64,000 bases of DNA, from assembly GCF_000158175.1 (NCBI RefSeq), contig NZ_DS999411.1, forward strand, positions 3,124,749 to 3,188,748, given 5' to 3'. Source of the DNA: Luminiphilus syltensis NOR5-1B (lineage in GTDB: Bacteria; Pseudomonadota; Gammaproteobacteria; Pseudomonadales; Halieaceae). The translations under genes and the position numbers were made by a program. Below the pieces are notes generated by a model. The model worked only from the letters and a program-made list of their open reading frames with translations. It had not been told where the DNA came from and searched no databases. Positions 25,726 to 35,200 of this stretch are shown here, piece after piece. Each line of letters starts with the position of its first letter. Positions within the stretch are counted from its first letter, which is position 1.

Positions 25726-27120
25726 ATGGTGCAGATAGAACCCCTGGTTACCGAGTTGACACCGCTGTATGGCGATCGAATCACCACCAATCCCACGATC
25801 TGTGAACACCACGGGAAGGATGAAAGCTGGCACCCCATGCAGGCGCCCGACGCGGTCTGCTTTCCGGCAACCACCGAAGAGGTGGCGGCCGCGGTAAAGG
25901 CCTGCGCGGAACACAGGATTCCGATCATCCCCTTTGGCGCCGGTTCCAATGTTGAGGGTCAGGTCATCGCTGTTCAGGGCGGGCTATGTATCGACCTCTC
26001 GCGTATGCAAACGATTATTCGAGTCTCCCCCGAGGATATGGATTGCACCGTCGAAGCCGGCGTGACGCGCAGCCAGCTCAACAGCTACCTGCGTGAAACC
26101 GGGCTGCAGTTTCCTATTGACCCGGGCGCCGATGCCTCGCTCGGGGGGATGGCGGCAACCCGCGCCTCAGGCACCAACGCGGTGTGTTACGGCACCATGC
26201 GCGAAAACGTTCTCTCATTGCGCGTCGTGCTGCCCTCGGGAGAGATTATTGAAACCGGTGGCCGGGCGCGTAAATCGTCCGCGGGCTACGATCTCACTCA
26301 TCTCATGGTGGGTTCGGAAGGCACACTGGGCATCATCACCGAGGTGACACTCAAGTTGCATCCTCGTCCCGAAGCGGTATCCGCTGCCCGGGTGCAATTC
26401 GACTCCGTCGAAGCGGCCGCCAATGCCGTTATCGAAACCCTGCAATGCGCAATCCCGGTGGCCAGAATTGAACTGCTCGATGCCGCGCAGATCGCCGCCA
26501 TCAACGCCTATTCAAAAACCAGCTTTGCGGAAATGCCAACACTCTTTGTCGAATTTATCGGATCGCCAAGCAGTGTTCAGGAGCAGGCCGAGCTTTTCGG
26601 AACTATCTGTAGCCAGCACGAGTGCTCAGCATTCGACTGGACCGCGGATAGCGATGAACGGAGTCAAATGTGGAAGGCGCGCCACGATGCCGCCTACGCA
26701 GCGGGGGCTATTCGTCCCGGCTGCAGTGCCGTGGCCACCGATGTGTGTGTACCGATCTCAAGACTCGCCGAATGTATTGGTGCTACCCGTGCTGATGCCG
26801 ACCAACACTGTAAATTCCCGACCATGCTCGCCGGGCACGTCGGTGACGGTAACTTTCATTTTGTTTATGTGGTCGATCCGAACAAGCCCGACGAAGTGCG
26901 CGTCATGCACGAGTGTCATGAACGCCTGATCGAGCGCGTACTGGCGATGGGCGGTACCTGTACCGGTGAACACGGTATCGGACTCGGCAAACAAAAATAC
27001 ATGTTATCCGAGTTTGGCGCGGCCACACTCGGCGCCATGCAAGCCATCAAAACCGCCCTCGACCCCCATGGCATTATGAATCCCGGCAAAAAGCTGCCGG
27101 ACCCCACCACCTATCATTGA
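25726..27120 (+). CDS. FAD-linked oxidase, D-lactate dehydrogenase / GlcD type
   Basis: A 464-residue flavoprotein of the VAO/PCMH family that oxidises D-lactate, glycolate or another D-2-hydroxy acid to the 2-oxo acid. The FAD-binding half has PDAVCFPATTEEVAAAVKACAEHRIPIIPFGAGSNVEGQ, with the loops DPGADASLGGMAATRASGTNAVCYGTMRENVLSL and GSEGTLGIITEVTL. The C-terminal FAD-oxidase half ends with GHVGDGNFH (metal-binding His) and GGTCTGEHGIGLGKQKYM. The ATG at 25726 has AAGGAG nine bases upstream; an upstream TTG is less likely. It is convergent with an MFS carrier of the monocarboxylate type, which may supply the hydroxy acid. Confidence 0.9.
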   Translation: MVQIEPLVTELTPLYGDRITTNPTICEHHGKDESWHPMQAPDAVCFPATTEEVAAAVKACAEHRIPIIPFGAGSNVEGQVIAVQGGLCIDLSRMQTIIRVSPEDMDCTVEAGVTRSQLNSYLRETGLQFPIDPGADASLGGMAATRASGTNAVCYGTMRENVLSLRVVLPSGEIIETGGRARKSSAGYDLTHLMVGSEGTLGIITEVTLKLHPRPEAVSAARVQFDSVEAAANAVIETLQCAIPVARIELLDAAQIAAINAYSKTSFAEMPTLFVEFIGSPSSVQEQAELFGTICSQHECSAFDWTADSDERSQMWKARHDAAYAAGAIRPGCSAVATDVCVPISRLAECIGATRADADQHCKFPTMLAGHVGDGNFHFVYVVDPNKPDEVRVMHECHERLIERVLAMGGTCTGEHGIGLGKQKYMLSEFGAATLGAMQAIKTALDPHGIMNPGKKLPDPTTYH

Positions 27121-27128
27121 AGCGTAGC

Positions 27129-28442
27129 TCAGGGCGCCTCGGCTTTCTCATTGGGATGCCGCTCGGCCTCAAACAGATCGTGGTAGCGGTCGTAGCGTCC
27201 CATGGTGACGAACATCAGTGCCACAAGCACCATAACGCCGACCATAATAAACAGCGCCTCGTCATAGGTACCCAGTAATTCCTGAGCCTTCGACAACAGA
27301 TAGGGGCCGCCGGCAGTGCCTACAAGGAAACCGACAAAAACGCTCCCGTAAATCGCGCCGAAGGCCCGAAGCCCGAAATAGCGACTGACCATAAAGCCAA
27401 TCAGCTCGATCTCAGCGCCAAGGCCGGTCCCCAGTAACGCCGCGGCAAAATAGACCCCCCAACCCGTGCCGCCCGTCGCCAGCAGCCAGAACCCTGCGGC
27501 ACTGCCGAGAAAGATAACCATTGCCACCAGCGGCGCGAACACGCGATCCAGCGTCCAGCCGATAATCAGTCGTGACGCGGCCATTGACAGGCCCAATGCC
27601 GTTGCCACTTGTGCGGCATCAACCGCACTCATCCCGCGATCACCAAGCAGCAATGCCAATTGATTGGTGATCCCCCACAGCGCAAAAGAAGCCAGCAGAA
27701 TACCCGCAGCCAGCACCCAGAAGACCCGGGTGCGAAGCGCCTGGGCCAGCGTGATTCCGGAGAGGGGCTGATGGGTATCAATATTGTCTTCGGTAGTGGG
27801 GTCACCATCGGGTAGCAGCCCAAGGTCACGGGGGTGATCTCGGGCAAATAACACCACCACGGGAACGGTAACAAACGCGATGTAAATCCCATACCAGACG
27901 AAGCCGCCCTTCCATCCGAACTCATTGATCACCTCCGCCGTGATGCGCGGCAGGATAGCGAGCCCGAGACCGGTAGCTGACGCGACGATGCCAATCATCA
28001 GCCCCCGTTTGCGATCAAACCAGGCCGCAGCCAGTCGAATAAACGACATGGTGTTGTTGGCCACACCGAGTACGGCGGCGAGCGCAAAGCCCAACCAGAG
28101 ATGCCAGACTTCGGTGGCAAAAATGGGGATTGTCGCCAGAATCGCCGCCATAAGCAGTAGCGAGATGGCGGTGGGCCAGCGCACACCAAAGCGATCGACG
28201 ATGGCACCGAAACCCGGTTGCGCGACGGCGGTAAAGAAGGTGAGAAAGGAGATGGCCAGGGTCAAATCAGACCGGGCCCAATCAGTTGTTCGCTGCAGGT
28301 CCTGAACGATAAACGCAAAACTGGCGTAGATCAGCGGGCCGACATTACCGAACATCCCCATAAACCCGGCCGCCAGCACCGGCAGGCCAAATATGGGTTT
28401 CTGGTACCAGCTATCAGGAACGAAGCGCAGTTCACCCGCCAT
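27129..28442 (-). CDS. MFS transporter, monocarboxylate/oxalate-formate (OFA/MCT) type
   Basis: A 437-residue protein with about 12 hydrophobic segments. The first half includes FVPDSWYQKPIFGLPVLAAGFMGMFG and the MFS motif GAIVDRFGVRW. An R-rich loop (FDRKRGLMIGIVAS) lies between helices 4 and 5, as in OFA/MCT carriers. GGAGAAG precedes the ATG. The gene ends 8 bp from the convergent D-2-hydroxyacid dehydrogenase gene and is divergent from a TonB-dependent receptor. Uptake of a small carboxylate is the most likely role; the specific substrate is unknown. Confidence 0.82.
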   Translation of the reverse strand: MAGELRFVPDSWYQKPIFGLPVLAAGFMGMFGNVGPLIYASFAFIVQDLQRTTDWARSDLTLAISFLTFFTAVAQPGFGAIVDRFGVRWPTAISLLLMAAILATIPIFATEVWHLWLGFALAAVLGVANNTMSFIRLAAAWFDRKRGLMIGIVASATGLGLAILPRITAEVINEFGWKGGFVWYGIYIAFVTVPVVVLFARDHPRDLGLLPDGDPTTEDNIDTHQPLSGITLAQALRTRVFWVLAAGILLASFALWGITNQLALLLGDRGMSAVDAAQVATALGLSMAASRLIIGWTLDRVFAPLVAMVIFLGSAAGFWLLATGGTGWGVYFAAALLGTGLGAEIELIGFMVSRYFGLRAFGAIYGSVFVGFLVGTAGGPYLLSKAQELLGTYDEALFIMVGVMVLVALMFVTMGRYDRYHDLFEAERHPNEKAEAP

Positions 28443-28748
28443 TACTTACTTCTCCAATCAGAGCCTACCGCTACCACTGAAGCACCGCGCGGTAGGGAAA
28501 ACAACGGTGCGCGGTGTGGCCGATACAGCAATTAGGGCGATTTCTATGGGGGCAAAGCGCCAATTCGGGCATGAATCGCAATATTTCGCACAAAAAGTTG
28601 TGTCAGGCTGCGTAGACATGCCACTTATTTCAAGACTAAAATAATTTCGCGGATCACACAACGACTCGAATAGGTCATACCCACAAAAGAATAGCCACTC
28701 ACCGCCGCAACCGTGAACGTCCTTCATTTCCAATCCCAGGAGAACAAG
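28443..28748. other. Intergenic region between MFS carrier and TonB receptor
   Basis: A 306-bp divergent control region. It contains no gene I can support, but holds the 20-bp palindrome at 28625-28644 described separately. No clear sigma-70 boxes stand out. The palindrome is 105 bp upstream of the TonB receptor ATG. Confidence 0.5.
28625..28644. promoter_or_regulatory. AGAC-centred palindrome, copy 1 (TonB receptor promoter)
   Basis: TTATTTCA-AGAC-TAAAATAA: 8-bp arms with one mismatch around an AGAC spacer. The core AAGACTAAAATA occurs again at 36893-36912, where the arms are perfect, so it is a likely operator for a dimeric repressor or activator shared by both loci. The regulator is not identified. 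Confidence 0.5.
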
Positions 28749-31169
28749 ATGAAATCACCCAAGCAACCCGGACCATTCTTTAAAACCAGCAAAAGCCGCC
28801 TCGCCCTCGCTATCGGCTGTACCGGCCTGTCCACATTGATCGCCAGCAACGCCCTTGCGCAGGAGGAAGCCCCGCAGTCGCCCGAACAACTCGAGGAAGT
28901 ATTGATTATTGGTAAGCGTGCCGTCCGACTGGATCCCCAGAATTACGGCGGTGGTTTAAACCTGGTGACCGGCGAAAGTATTGCTGAGCAGAACATCTTG
29001 GACTTCGAGGAACTGGTAACCCAGCTGCCTTCGGTCAACCTCCAGAGCTTTGGCCCGGGTGACAGCAGCTACATCATCCGCGGCATTTTCTCCGGTGCCG
29101 AGGAATCCACAGTCGGGGTCTACTTCGATGAGTCGCCGATTAGTGGTCGTTTTCAGCAAAACGGCGGCGGCCGTCAGGCGGGCTTCGTACTCACCGACCT
29201 GCAAACCGTCGAGGTTTACAAGGGTCCGCAAGGCACCCTGTTCGGTGCCAACTCGCTGTCGGGTACCGTGCGCTTTGTGACCAACAAGCCCAAGCTCGAT
29301 ACCGTTGAGGGCCGCGTCAGTGCGACACTCACCTCCATGGATGAGACCGACGACCTCGGCGTCCGTATGGATGGCATGTTTAACCTGCCACTGGTTCAGG
29401 ACAAACTCGGCCTGCGTGCCGTGCTATGGGGTCAGGAAGGCCAGGGTTTCCTCGATCAGCCCGCGCTCAATCTTGAAGACGTCAACGACAGCTCCATCAA
29501 GGGTGGTCGATTGCACCTGTTAGCCGAGCCCAACGACAGCTTCTCGCTGCTGGCATCGGTGAACTACCAGGAACGCGAATCGGGTAACAATAGCCGCCAG
29601 ACACCCTCTGGTCGGTTTGGACCTTCACAACCGCAAACGGATACCCCCGGACAGTTCGCCAACTACCAGTTCATTGGTGGCGGTATTGGCGGCCCCGAAG
29701 CCGGTGGCGACTGGATCAATACCGATGCCACACGCACGCCGCTGGATGAAGAGTTCCTGCTGGCATCACTGACAGCGAATTACCGTACGGACGCCGGTGT
29801 ATTCACCGCAAGCTACTCGCGCTTCGATCGCGAGTTTGAATACGTCTATGATTCCACGGCCACGAACACGTCTCCGGGCCTTTCGGGTTTCTTCCTCGGC
29901 GCGCTTGGCTTTGATCTTCCGCCCACCAGCGTGGTCAATCAGCCCCAAGAGCGAGAAATTGACTCAGGCGAATTGCGCTTCGCGTCTACCTTCGACGGTC
30001 CGTTCAACTTCCTCGTCGGTGGTTTTATGGCCAAGGAAGACAGCCGTTTTGAACTGAATGTGATTAACAGTAATGCCGCCGGCTTCCCGGTTGAAGAGTT
30101 CGTTCCGGCGGCACCCACACAGGTTACTGGCGCCGCAGGACCGGGCGAAGTCAACAGTGTGTTCGGTCGCTTCCTGCAGAACGAGCGTGATCGCTGGGCG
30201 GCGTTCGGTGAGGTCTATTACCAGATCAATGACAAAATGGAACTGACCGTCGGTGCGCGTTATTTCGACTTTGAAGTAACCGATACCCAGAACAATAACG
30301 GCCCTGACTTCCTCAGTGGAGGTCCAGATCAGGTGGTGGAGAACGATGAGAGCGATACCACCTATCGCTTTAATGTGACCTATAACCCCAATGACCAGCT
30401 AACCACTTATGTTGAGATTGCATCGGGCTTCCGTCCTGGTGCGACCAATATTTCAGCGGGTGTTGCCGCCATTGGCGGTGGTGACGTGCCGGGATTCTTT
30501 GAATCCGACACCTTGTGGAACTACGAACTGGGCGCCAAGTTCCAGAGCGATGACGGTAAGTTTCAGGGGAGCGCTGCGGTGTTCTGGATGGATTGGGAGG
30601 ACGTGCAGATCGTCCAGGGTAATAACTTTACCTACACCACCAACGGTCCTTCCGCTGAAGTCCTTGGGCTTGAGTTGGATGGTACCTATGAGATGGGCAT
30701 GTTCGAATTCGGTGCTGCATTTACTTATGTGGACACCGGCTTCTCTGAAGATCAGGAAATTATTGAGGGCGTCACCGATCGATTCCTGGTTTTTGAAGAC
30801 GATGAGTTGGCAAAGACACCCTCCTTCTCGGGCAACGTCAGTGTCACGTCACGGTTTAACCTCGACGTTGATGGCGGTCTCGACGGCTTTGCCCGTCTCG
30901 ACTACACCTACCGCGGAAGCTCGGATACCGTATCCCAGAACCGTGATGTCAACGGCGTCGTTAACCCGTTCTTCGAAGACATTCCCTCCTATGACGTGAT
31001 CAATCTGAACGTGTCGGTCGGTCGGGATGAGTGGTCGGCGGGCGTGTTCGTGAAGAACCTGACCAATGAAGTCGCGGTCATGGATGCCTTCGCCTCGGAG
31101 CAGGATCCGTACTTCTACGTCACTCTGCCGCCACGAACTATTGGTGTGACTGTCTCTAGCGGCTTCTAA
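28749..31169 (+). CDS. TonB-dependent outer-membrane receptor
   Basis: An 806-residue outer-membrane transporter with a signal peptide (cleavage near SNALA-QEE). The TonB box region is EEVLIIGKRAV (~50-60). The plug domain (~65-185) includes SYIIRGIFSGAEESTVGVYFDE and ends with VEVYKGPQGTLFGANSLSGTVRFVTNKP. The rest is a beta barrel with long loops ending in an aromatic residue (GVTVSSGF). AGGAG lies before the ATG at 28749; the frame runs further to a GTG at 28713 with no ribosome site. The ligand is unknown: no iron-sensing genes adjoin it, and such receptors in marine bacteria often import organic carbon. Confidence 0.93.
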   Translation: MKSPKQPGPFFKTSKSRLALAIGCTGLSTLIASNALAQEEAPQSPEQLEEVLIIGKRAVRLDPQNYGGGLNLVTGESIAEQNILDFEELVTQLPSVNLQSFGPGDSSYIIRGIFSGAEESTVGVYFDESPISGRFQQNGGGRQAGFVLTDLQTVEVYKGPQGTLFGANSLSGTVRFVTNKPKLDTVEGRVSATLTSMDETDDLGVRMDGMFNLPLVQDKLGLRAVLWGQEGQGFLDQPALNLEDVNDSSIKGGRLHLLAEPNDSFSLLASVNYQERESGNNSRQTPSGRFGPSQPQTDTPGQFANYQFIGGGIGGPEAGGDWINTDATRTPLDEEFLLASLTANYRTDAGVFTASYSRFDREFEYVYDSTATNTSPGLSGFFLGALGFDLPPTSVVNQPQEREIDSGELRFASTFDGPFNFLVGGFMAKEDSRFELNVINSNAAGFPVEEFVPAAPTQVTGAAGPGEVNSVFGRFLQNERDRWAAFGEVYYQINDKMELTVGARYFDFEVTDTQNNNGPDFLSGGPDQVVENDESDTTYRFNVTYNPNDQLTTYVEIASGFRPGATNISAGVAAIGGGDVPGFFESDTLWNYELGAKFQSDDGKFQGSAAVFWMDWEDVQIVQGNNFTYTTNGPSAEVLGLELDGTYEMGMFEFGAAFTYVDTGFSEDQEIIEGVTDRFLVFEDDELAKTPSFSGNVSVTSRFNLDVDGGLDGFARLDYTYRGSSDTVSQNRDVNGVVNPFFEDIPSYDVINLNVSVGRDEWSAGVFVKNLTNEVAVMDAFASEQDPYFYVTLPPRTIGVTVSSGF

Positions 31170-31238
31170 GTAGCTTAAACGGGGCAACCTAGTACCGGTC
31201 TATATCAAAAAGTCTGGGGCTAGGCCCAGGAACCAAAG

Positions 31239-31274
31239 AGCCGCGCTGGTTATGTCACTAGCGCGGCTTTTTTT
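31239..31274 (+). terminator. Rho-independent terminator of the TonB receptor gene
   Basis: A perfect 9-bp stem AGCCGCGCT/AGCGCGGCT around a 12-nt loop (31248-31259), followed by a run of seven T through 31274. It lies 70 bp beyond the stop. Confidence 0.92.
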
Positions 31275-31276
31275 AT

Positions 31277-31587
31277 GGTTTATCGCGGATTAGCGGGACC
31301 AAGGGCTGCGTGATACCTCAATCACTGCTCAGGAAGGCATTCGCTGACGACCACACCCTAGGTTTTGAAGTCGGTGCCACCTTCAGGAATGTTTCCACCG
31401 CACTTGCAGCGACTGCTCAGGGTGGCTCGGCCGCGGTTTGCTCGAGCGTCGACGAGCGAGCTGTTTAGCAATCCCTAGCCGATGGAGCTACGCGAGCAGC
31501 TCGAGTAATCCGGGGCTGAGCCGCCCGGCCCTGGCACGACTTCATGCTCGAAGCCTATGCGGGGCCATGAACGATCCGCGATAACCC
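31277..31587. repeat. 311-bp segment bounded by 14-bp inverted repeats, possible non-autonomous element or relic
   Basis: The left end GGTTTATCGCGGAT (31277-31290) is an inverted copy of the right end ATCCGCGATAACCC (31574-31587), with one mismatch in 14. Between them there is no supported gene: a frame of roughly 55 codons is open but has no start or ribosome site. The interior has further palindromes, for instance around CGTCGACG and AGCTACGCGAGCAGCT. The left end directly follows the receptor's terminator. No clear target-site duplication is visible, so a transposable element is only one possibility. Confidence 0.4.
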
Positions 31588-31615
31588 TTTGGTCGAGCGA
31601 CGGAGTTCCCGCGGA

Positions 31616-32215
31616 TCAGTTCGCCGCCTGTAAACGCTGGGAGACCCGCGCTGCTACCGCCTGGACAGGGCTGCTTTGCTCATCGGCCAATAGCTCAGGA
31701 GCCACGGCAGCCAGGGTATTAACCAGCGACGTCGCGGTAATGTCGGCGAGAGTCATGTCGTCACCACACACGTAGGCATTCTCGTTGCAGTGCTCGCTCA
31801 ACCACTGCAGGGCCTCTGCGATCTGCGTCTCAAAGCCCATTATCGTAGTGGCACAACGCAGCGAGGCGTCGCGTCGCGTCTTTTCATAAAACCAGAGCAC
31901 CAGCTTTTCAATCCCAGCAATACCGACCGCATCGGCAAACAGCATCGCCATACGATCATCCTCGCGCTGGGGGAACAAGGTCGAACTCTCCGGGCGATGG
32001 CGCTCGAGATAATCGAGAATGGCGTGGGAATCGATAATCACCCTCCCGTCATCGAGCACCAGATTGGGCACTCGCCCGACGGGGTTATAACGACGGATTA
32101 ATTCCCCATCTTCGACGGTGCGCACAACTTCTTCCTCGTAGTCATGGCCAAGGGCTTCCAGCACCATGGCAATCCTGCGAACAAAGGGTGAATGGCGTCC
32201 ACCGATCAGTTTCAT
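31616..32215 (-). CDS. Glutathione S-transferase family protein
   Basis: A 199-residue GST-like protein. The N-terminal thioredoxin-like domain starts MKLIGGRHSPFVRRIAMVLEALG with a probable glutathione-binding Ser, and has NPVGRVPNLVLDDGRVIIDSHAILDYL, the glutathione-site block. An alpha-helical C-terminal domain follows (WLSEHCNENAYVCGDDMTLADITATS). The ATG at 32215 overlaps the stop of the upstream oxidoreductase in an ATGA, so it is translationally coupled to it. Detoxification or isomerisation of a pathway intermediate is plausible. Confidence 0.86.
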   Translation of the reverse strand: MKLIGGRHSPFVRRIAMVLEALGHDYEEEVVRTVEDGELIRRYNPVGRVPNLVLDDGRVIIDSHAILDYLERHRPESSTLFPQREDDRMAMLFADAVGIAGIEKLVLWFYEKTRRDASLRCATTIMGFETQIAEALQWLSEHCNENAYVCGDDMTLADITATSLVNTLAAVAPELLADEQSSPVQAVAARVSQRLQAAN

Positions 32216-35200
32216 GCCGCATACTCCCGAACAATCGTCGACAGTACTCGATCGCGACACTCACGCAATTGTGGCTCGATACGGTCGCCGTTAGCTTTCT
32301 TCACATGCCCAAACCCGCGAATTTCCAGACTGAGTGCCGCGTAATAAACGACGTCATCATAATTACCCGGGTTGAGCTCGGGCAGCATGGCGTCAATATC
32401 ATCCATGAGCTGGGACCGCAGTGCCCGCTCCCATCGGCGCTCTTCGGTAAGTCCGAAGACATCAAAGGGGGTTTCGCGTAAGGGTCTAAGCTTCGCGAGC
32501 ACTCGAAACGCAGGCAATATCCAGCTGCCAAATTGCCGTTTGATCAATTCTCCGGTAACCGGATCGCGCTTCGACAATAAGGGTGGTGCGAGGTGAAACA
32601 CAGGCCGGGCATCACCGGAAAAATTCTCCTGCGCCCTGGCCATAAAGTCGGTTTCTGCATACAGGCGAGCCACCTCATATTCGTCTTTAATCGCCATGTG
32701 TTTGAACAGTGCCTCGGCCACTCTCCGGGTGAGCGCCTGATTACGATCGGGAAAAGCGTTGTCTGCTGCGGCGACCTTTTTCATAAACGCACGGAACCGG
32801 TCGGCATAGGCCCTGTTCTGGTAGTCCTCGAGTAGCGTAGCTCGCTGAGCAATCAGCGCGTCTGCGGTCTCCGCAACCGGCGCACCCGCCATGCCCTCGA
32901 TTTGATCGAGTTCAGCGAAGCGCGCCGAGTCGGCAATCACCAATCGTCCCAGATCGAAAGCGACCAACGATTTATCGACTGACGCGCCGTTGAGGGTAAT
33001 CGCCGTCTTCAACGCGTCGGCCGACAGCGGTATCGTGCCACTTTGCCAGGCAGCACCGAGTAGGACGAGGTTGGAAAAAATCTGATCGCCGAGTAATCGC
33101 TCCGCGGCGCCACCGGCATCAATGACTGCCATCTTTCGGGAGCGCTCATTGATTCGCTGCCGCATTCGCTCTTCACCAAAGTCCTGATCACCGTCATCGA
33201 TAAAGTCTGCCGAGGGCGTAAACACGGCATTCAGAAAGGTTTCGGTCTGATTTGCATTGAGCGTTTTAGCCGCGCCTTCTCCCGCTGCGGCGATCAAATC
33301 AAAACCCAGCACCACATCGGCACAGCCTTCGGGAATCCGGCCACTGGCCAGCCTGTCGGGATCGCGACTGAATCGGATATGGCTGTAAACCGCCCCGTTC
33401 TTCTGCGCCAGTCCGGTCACATCGAGAATGCTGGCTCCCAGACCCTCAATATGGGCCGCCATCCCCATAATTGCGGCGACGCTGACCACCCCACCACCAC
33501 CGATGCCCGCCATGGCAAGACTGAACACATCCGGGAGTGCTCGCGCTTCGGGGGTGGGCAGCTCGGCACGCCAACTCTGCTCAAGCTCGCGGGTTTTCCT
33601 GGGCGCATACTCGCCGCCCTCGAAACTCACAAAACTGGGGCAAAAGCCCCGTAAACAGGAGAGGTCCTTGTTGCAGGCCGATTGATTGATTTTACGCTTT
33701 CGACCCAGCGGGGTTTCCAGCGGCTGGATCGCCACACAGTTTGACTTGCGGCCGCAATCACCGCAGCCCTCGCAAACCCGATCGTTGATCATGACCCTGA
33801 CTGCCGGGTCCTCAAGCTGCTGGCGTTTGCGCTTACGGCGTTTCTCCGCCGCGCATCCCTGGGCGTAAATGAGCACGGTCACGCCGGCTTTTTCCCGCAA
33901 TCGCTCCTGGACCTCGTCGAATTGTTCACGGGGCAGCAATGTCACCGCCCGAGGCAGAACCGCGCCGTCAAATCGGTGCAGATCATCGGTTACCACGACG
34001 ACCTCGGCAACGTGTTCAGCGAGAACAAGTTCGCAGATCTGTCCCACCGACAGGCCCGCCTCAACCGGCTGCCCACCGGTCATGGCAACCGCTTCGTTAT
34101 AGAGAATTTTGAAGGTCATGGTCACGCCGGCGGCCACCGCGGCTCGGATATTCAGCGACGCGGAGTGGGCGTAGGTGCCGTCTCCCACATTCTGAAAAAT
34201 GTGTGACTCGTCGGTAAAGGGCGCGCGACCCAGCCAGTGCATGCCCTCGCCTCCCATATGGGTCATCGACACGATGGAGCGACTCGGTATCCAAGCTGCC
34301 ATGCCATGGCAGCCAATCCCCGCCATGGCATGGGACCCCTCGGGCACTCGCGTCGATGTATTGTGCGGGCATCCCGCACAGTAAAAGGGTTTGCGCGGCG
34401 GTGGTGCGGCGATAGCATTGTCTTGCGGCTCGCGGCGATGCTTAAGATCGGTGAGTCGCGCCTGCGCGGTGTCTCCCAGCGTCCCCTTGCCCTCAAGCCA
34501 GTCACCCAGTGTGACAGCAAGATCCAGCGCCTGAAGATCTCCTGCCACAGCGATCAGCGGATGACCCTTGGCATCCTGCTCACCGATAATCTGGGGCGCA
34601 CCGGCGAGACCGTAAAGCAGTCGCGCGGCCTGATCTTCAATAATCGGCCGCTTCTCCTCGACGACCATCATCTCATTCAGACCCAGTGCAAATTCCCGCA
34701 ACCCGGTCGCGTTCAACGGCCAGATCAGGCCGGGCTTGTACAGCGCGAGACCCATCCGGCGGGCCTCAGCTTCATCGATACCCAGCAGAGACAGCGCCTC
34801 GCGCACGTCCAGCCAGCTTTTACCCGCCGCGACAATCCCGAGCCGACTGCGTTGTTCCCGCCATAACGTGGCATCAAAACCGTTGGCATTGGTGAATTCA
34901 TGGACGCGGGGCAGCCGCACTTCGACCAGGCTGCGTTCCATCATTAATGGCGGTGCGGGCCAGCTGATTTCGCAGGCGGGATCGTACTCGAGGGGCGAGA
35001 GCTGATGCCGGTCGAGCCCGACCGCCGTAATCCGCGAGGTTTCCGCGATCTCCGAGACCAGTTTTATACCCACCCAGCACCCGGAAAAGCGCGATAGCGC
35101 CCAACCTCGAATGCCAAAGTCGATCAGCTCTTCCAGCGTTGCCGGATAGAGCACCGGCATCGAGGCACCGATCAGCATATGATCCGACTGATGCGCGTTC

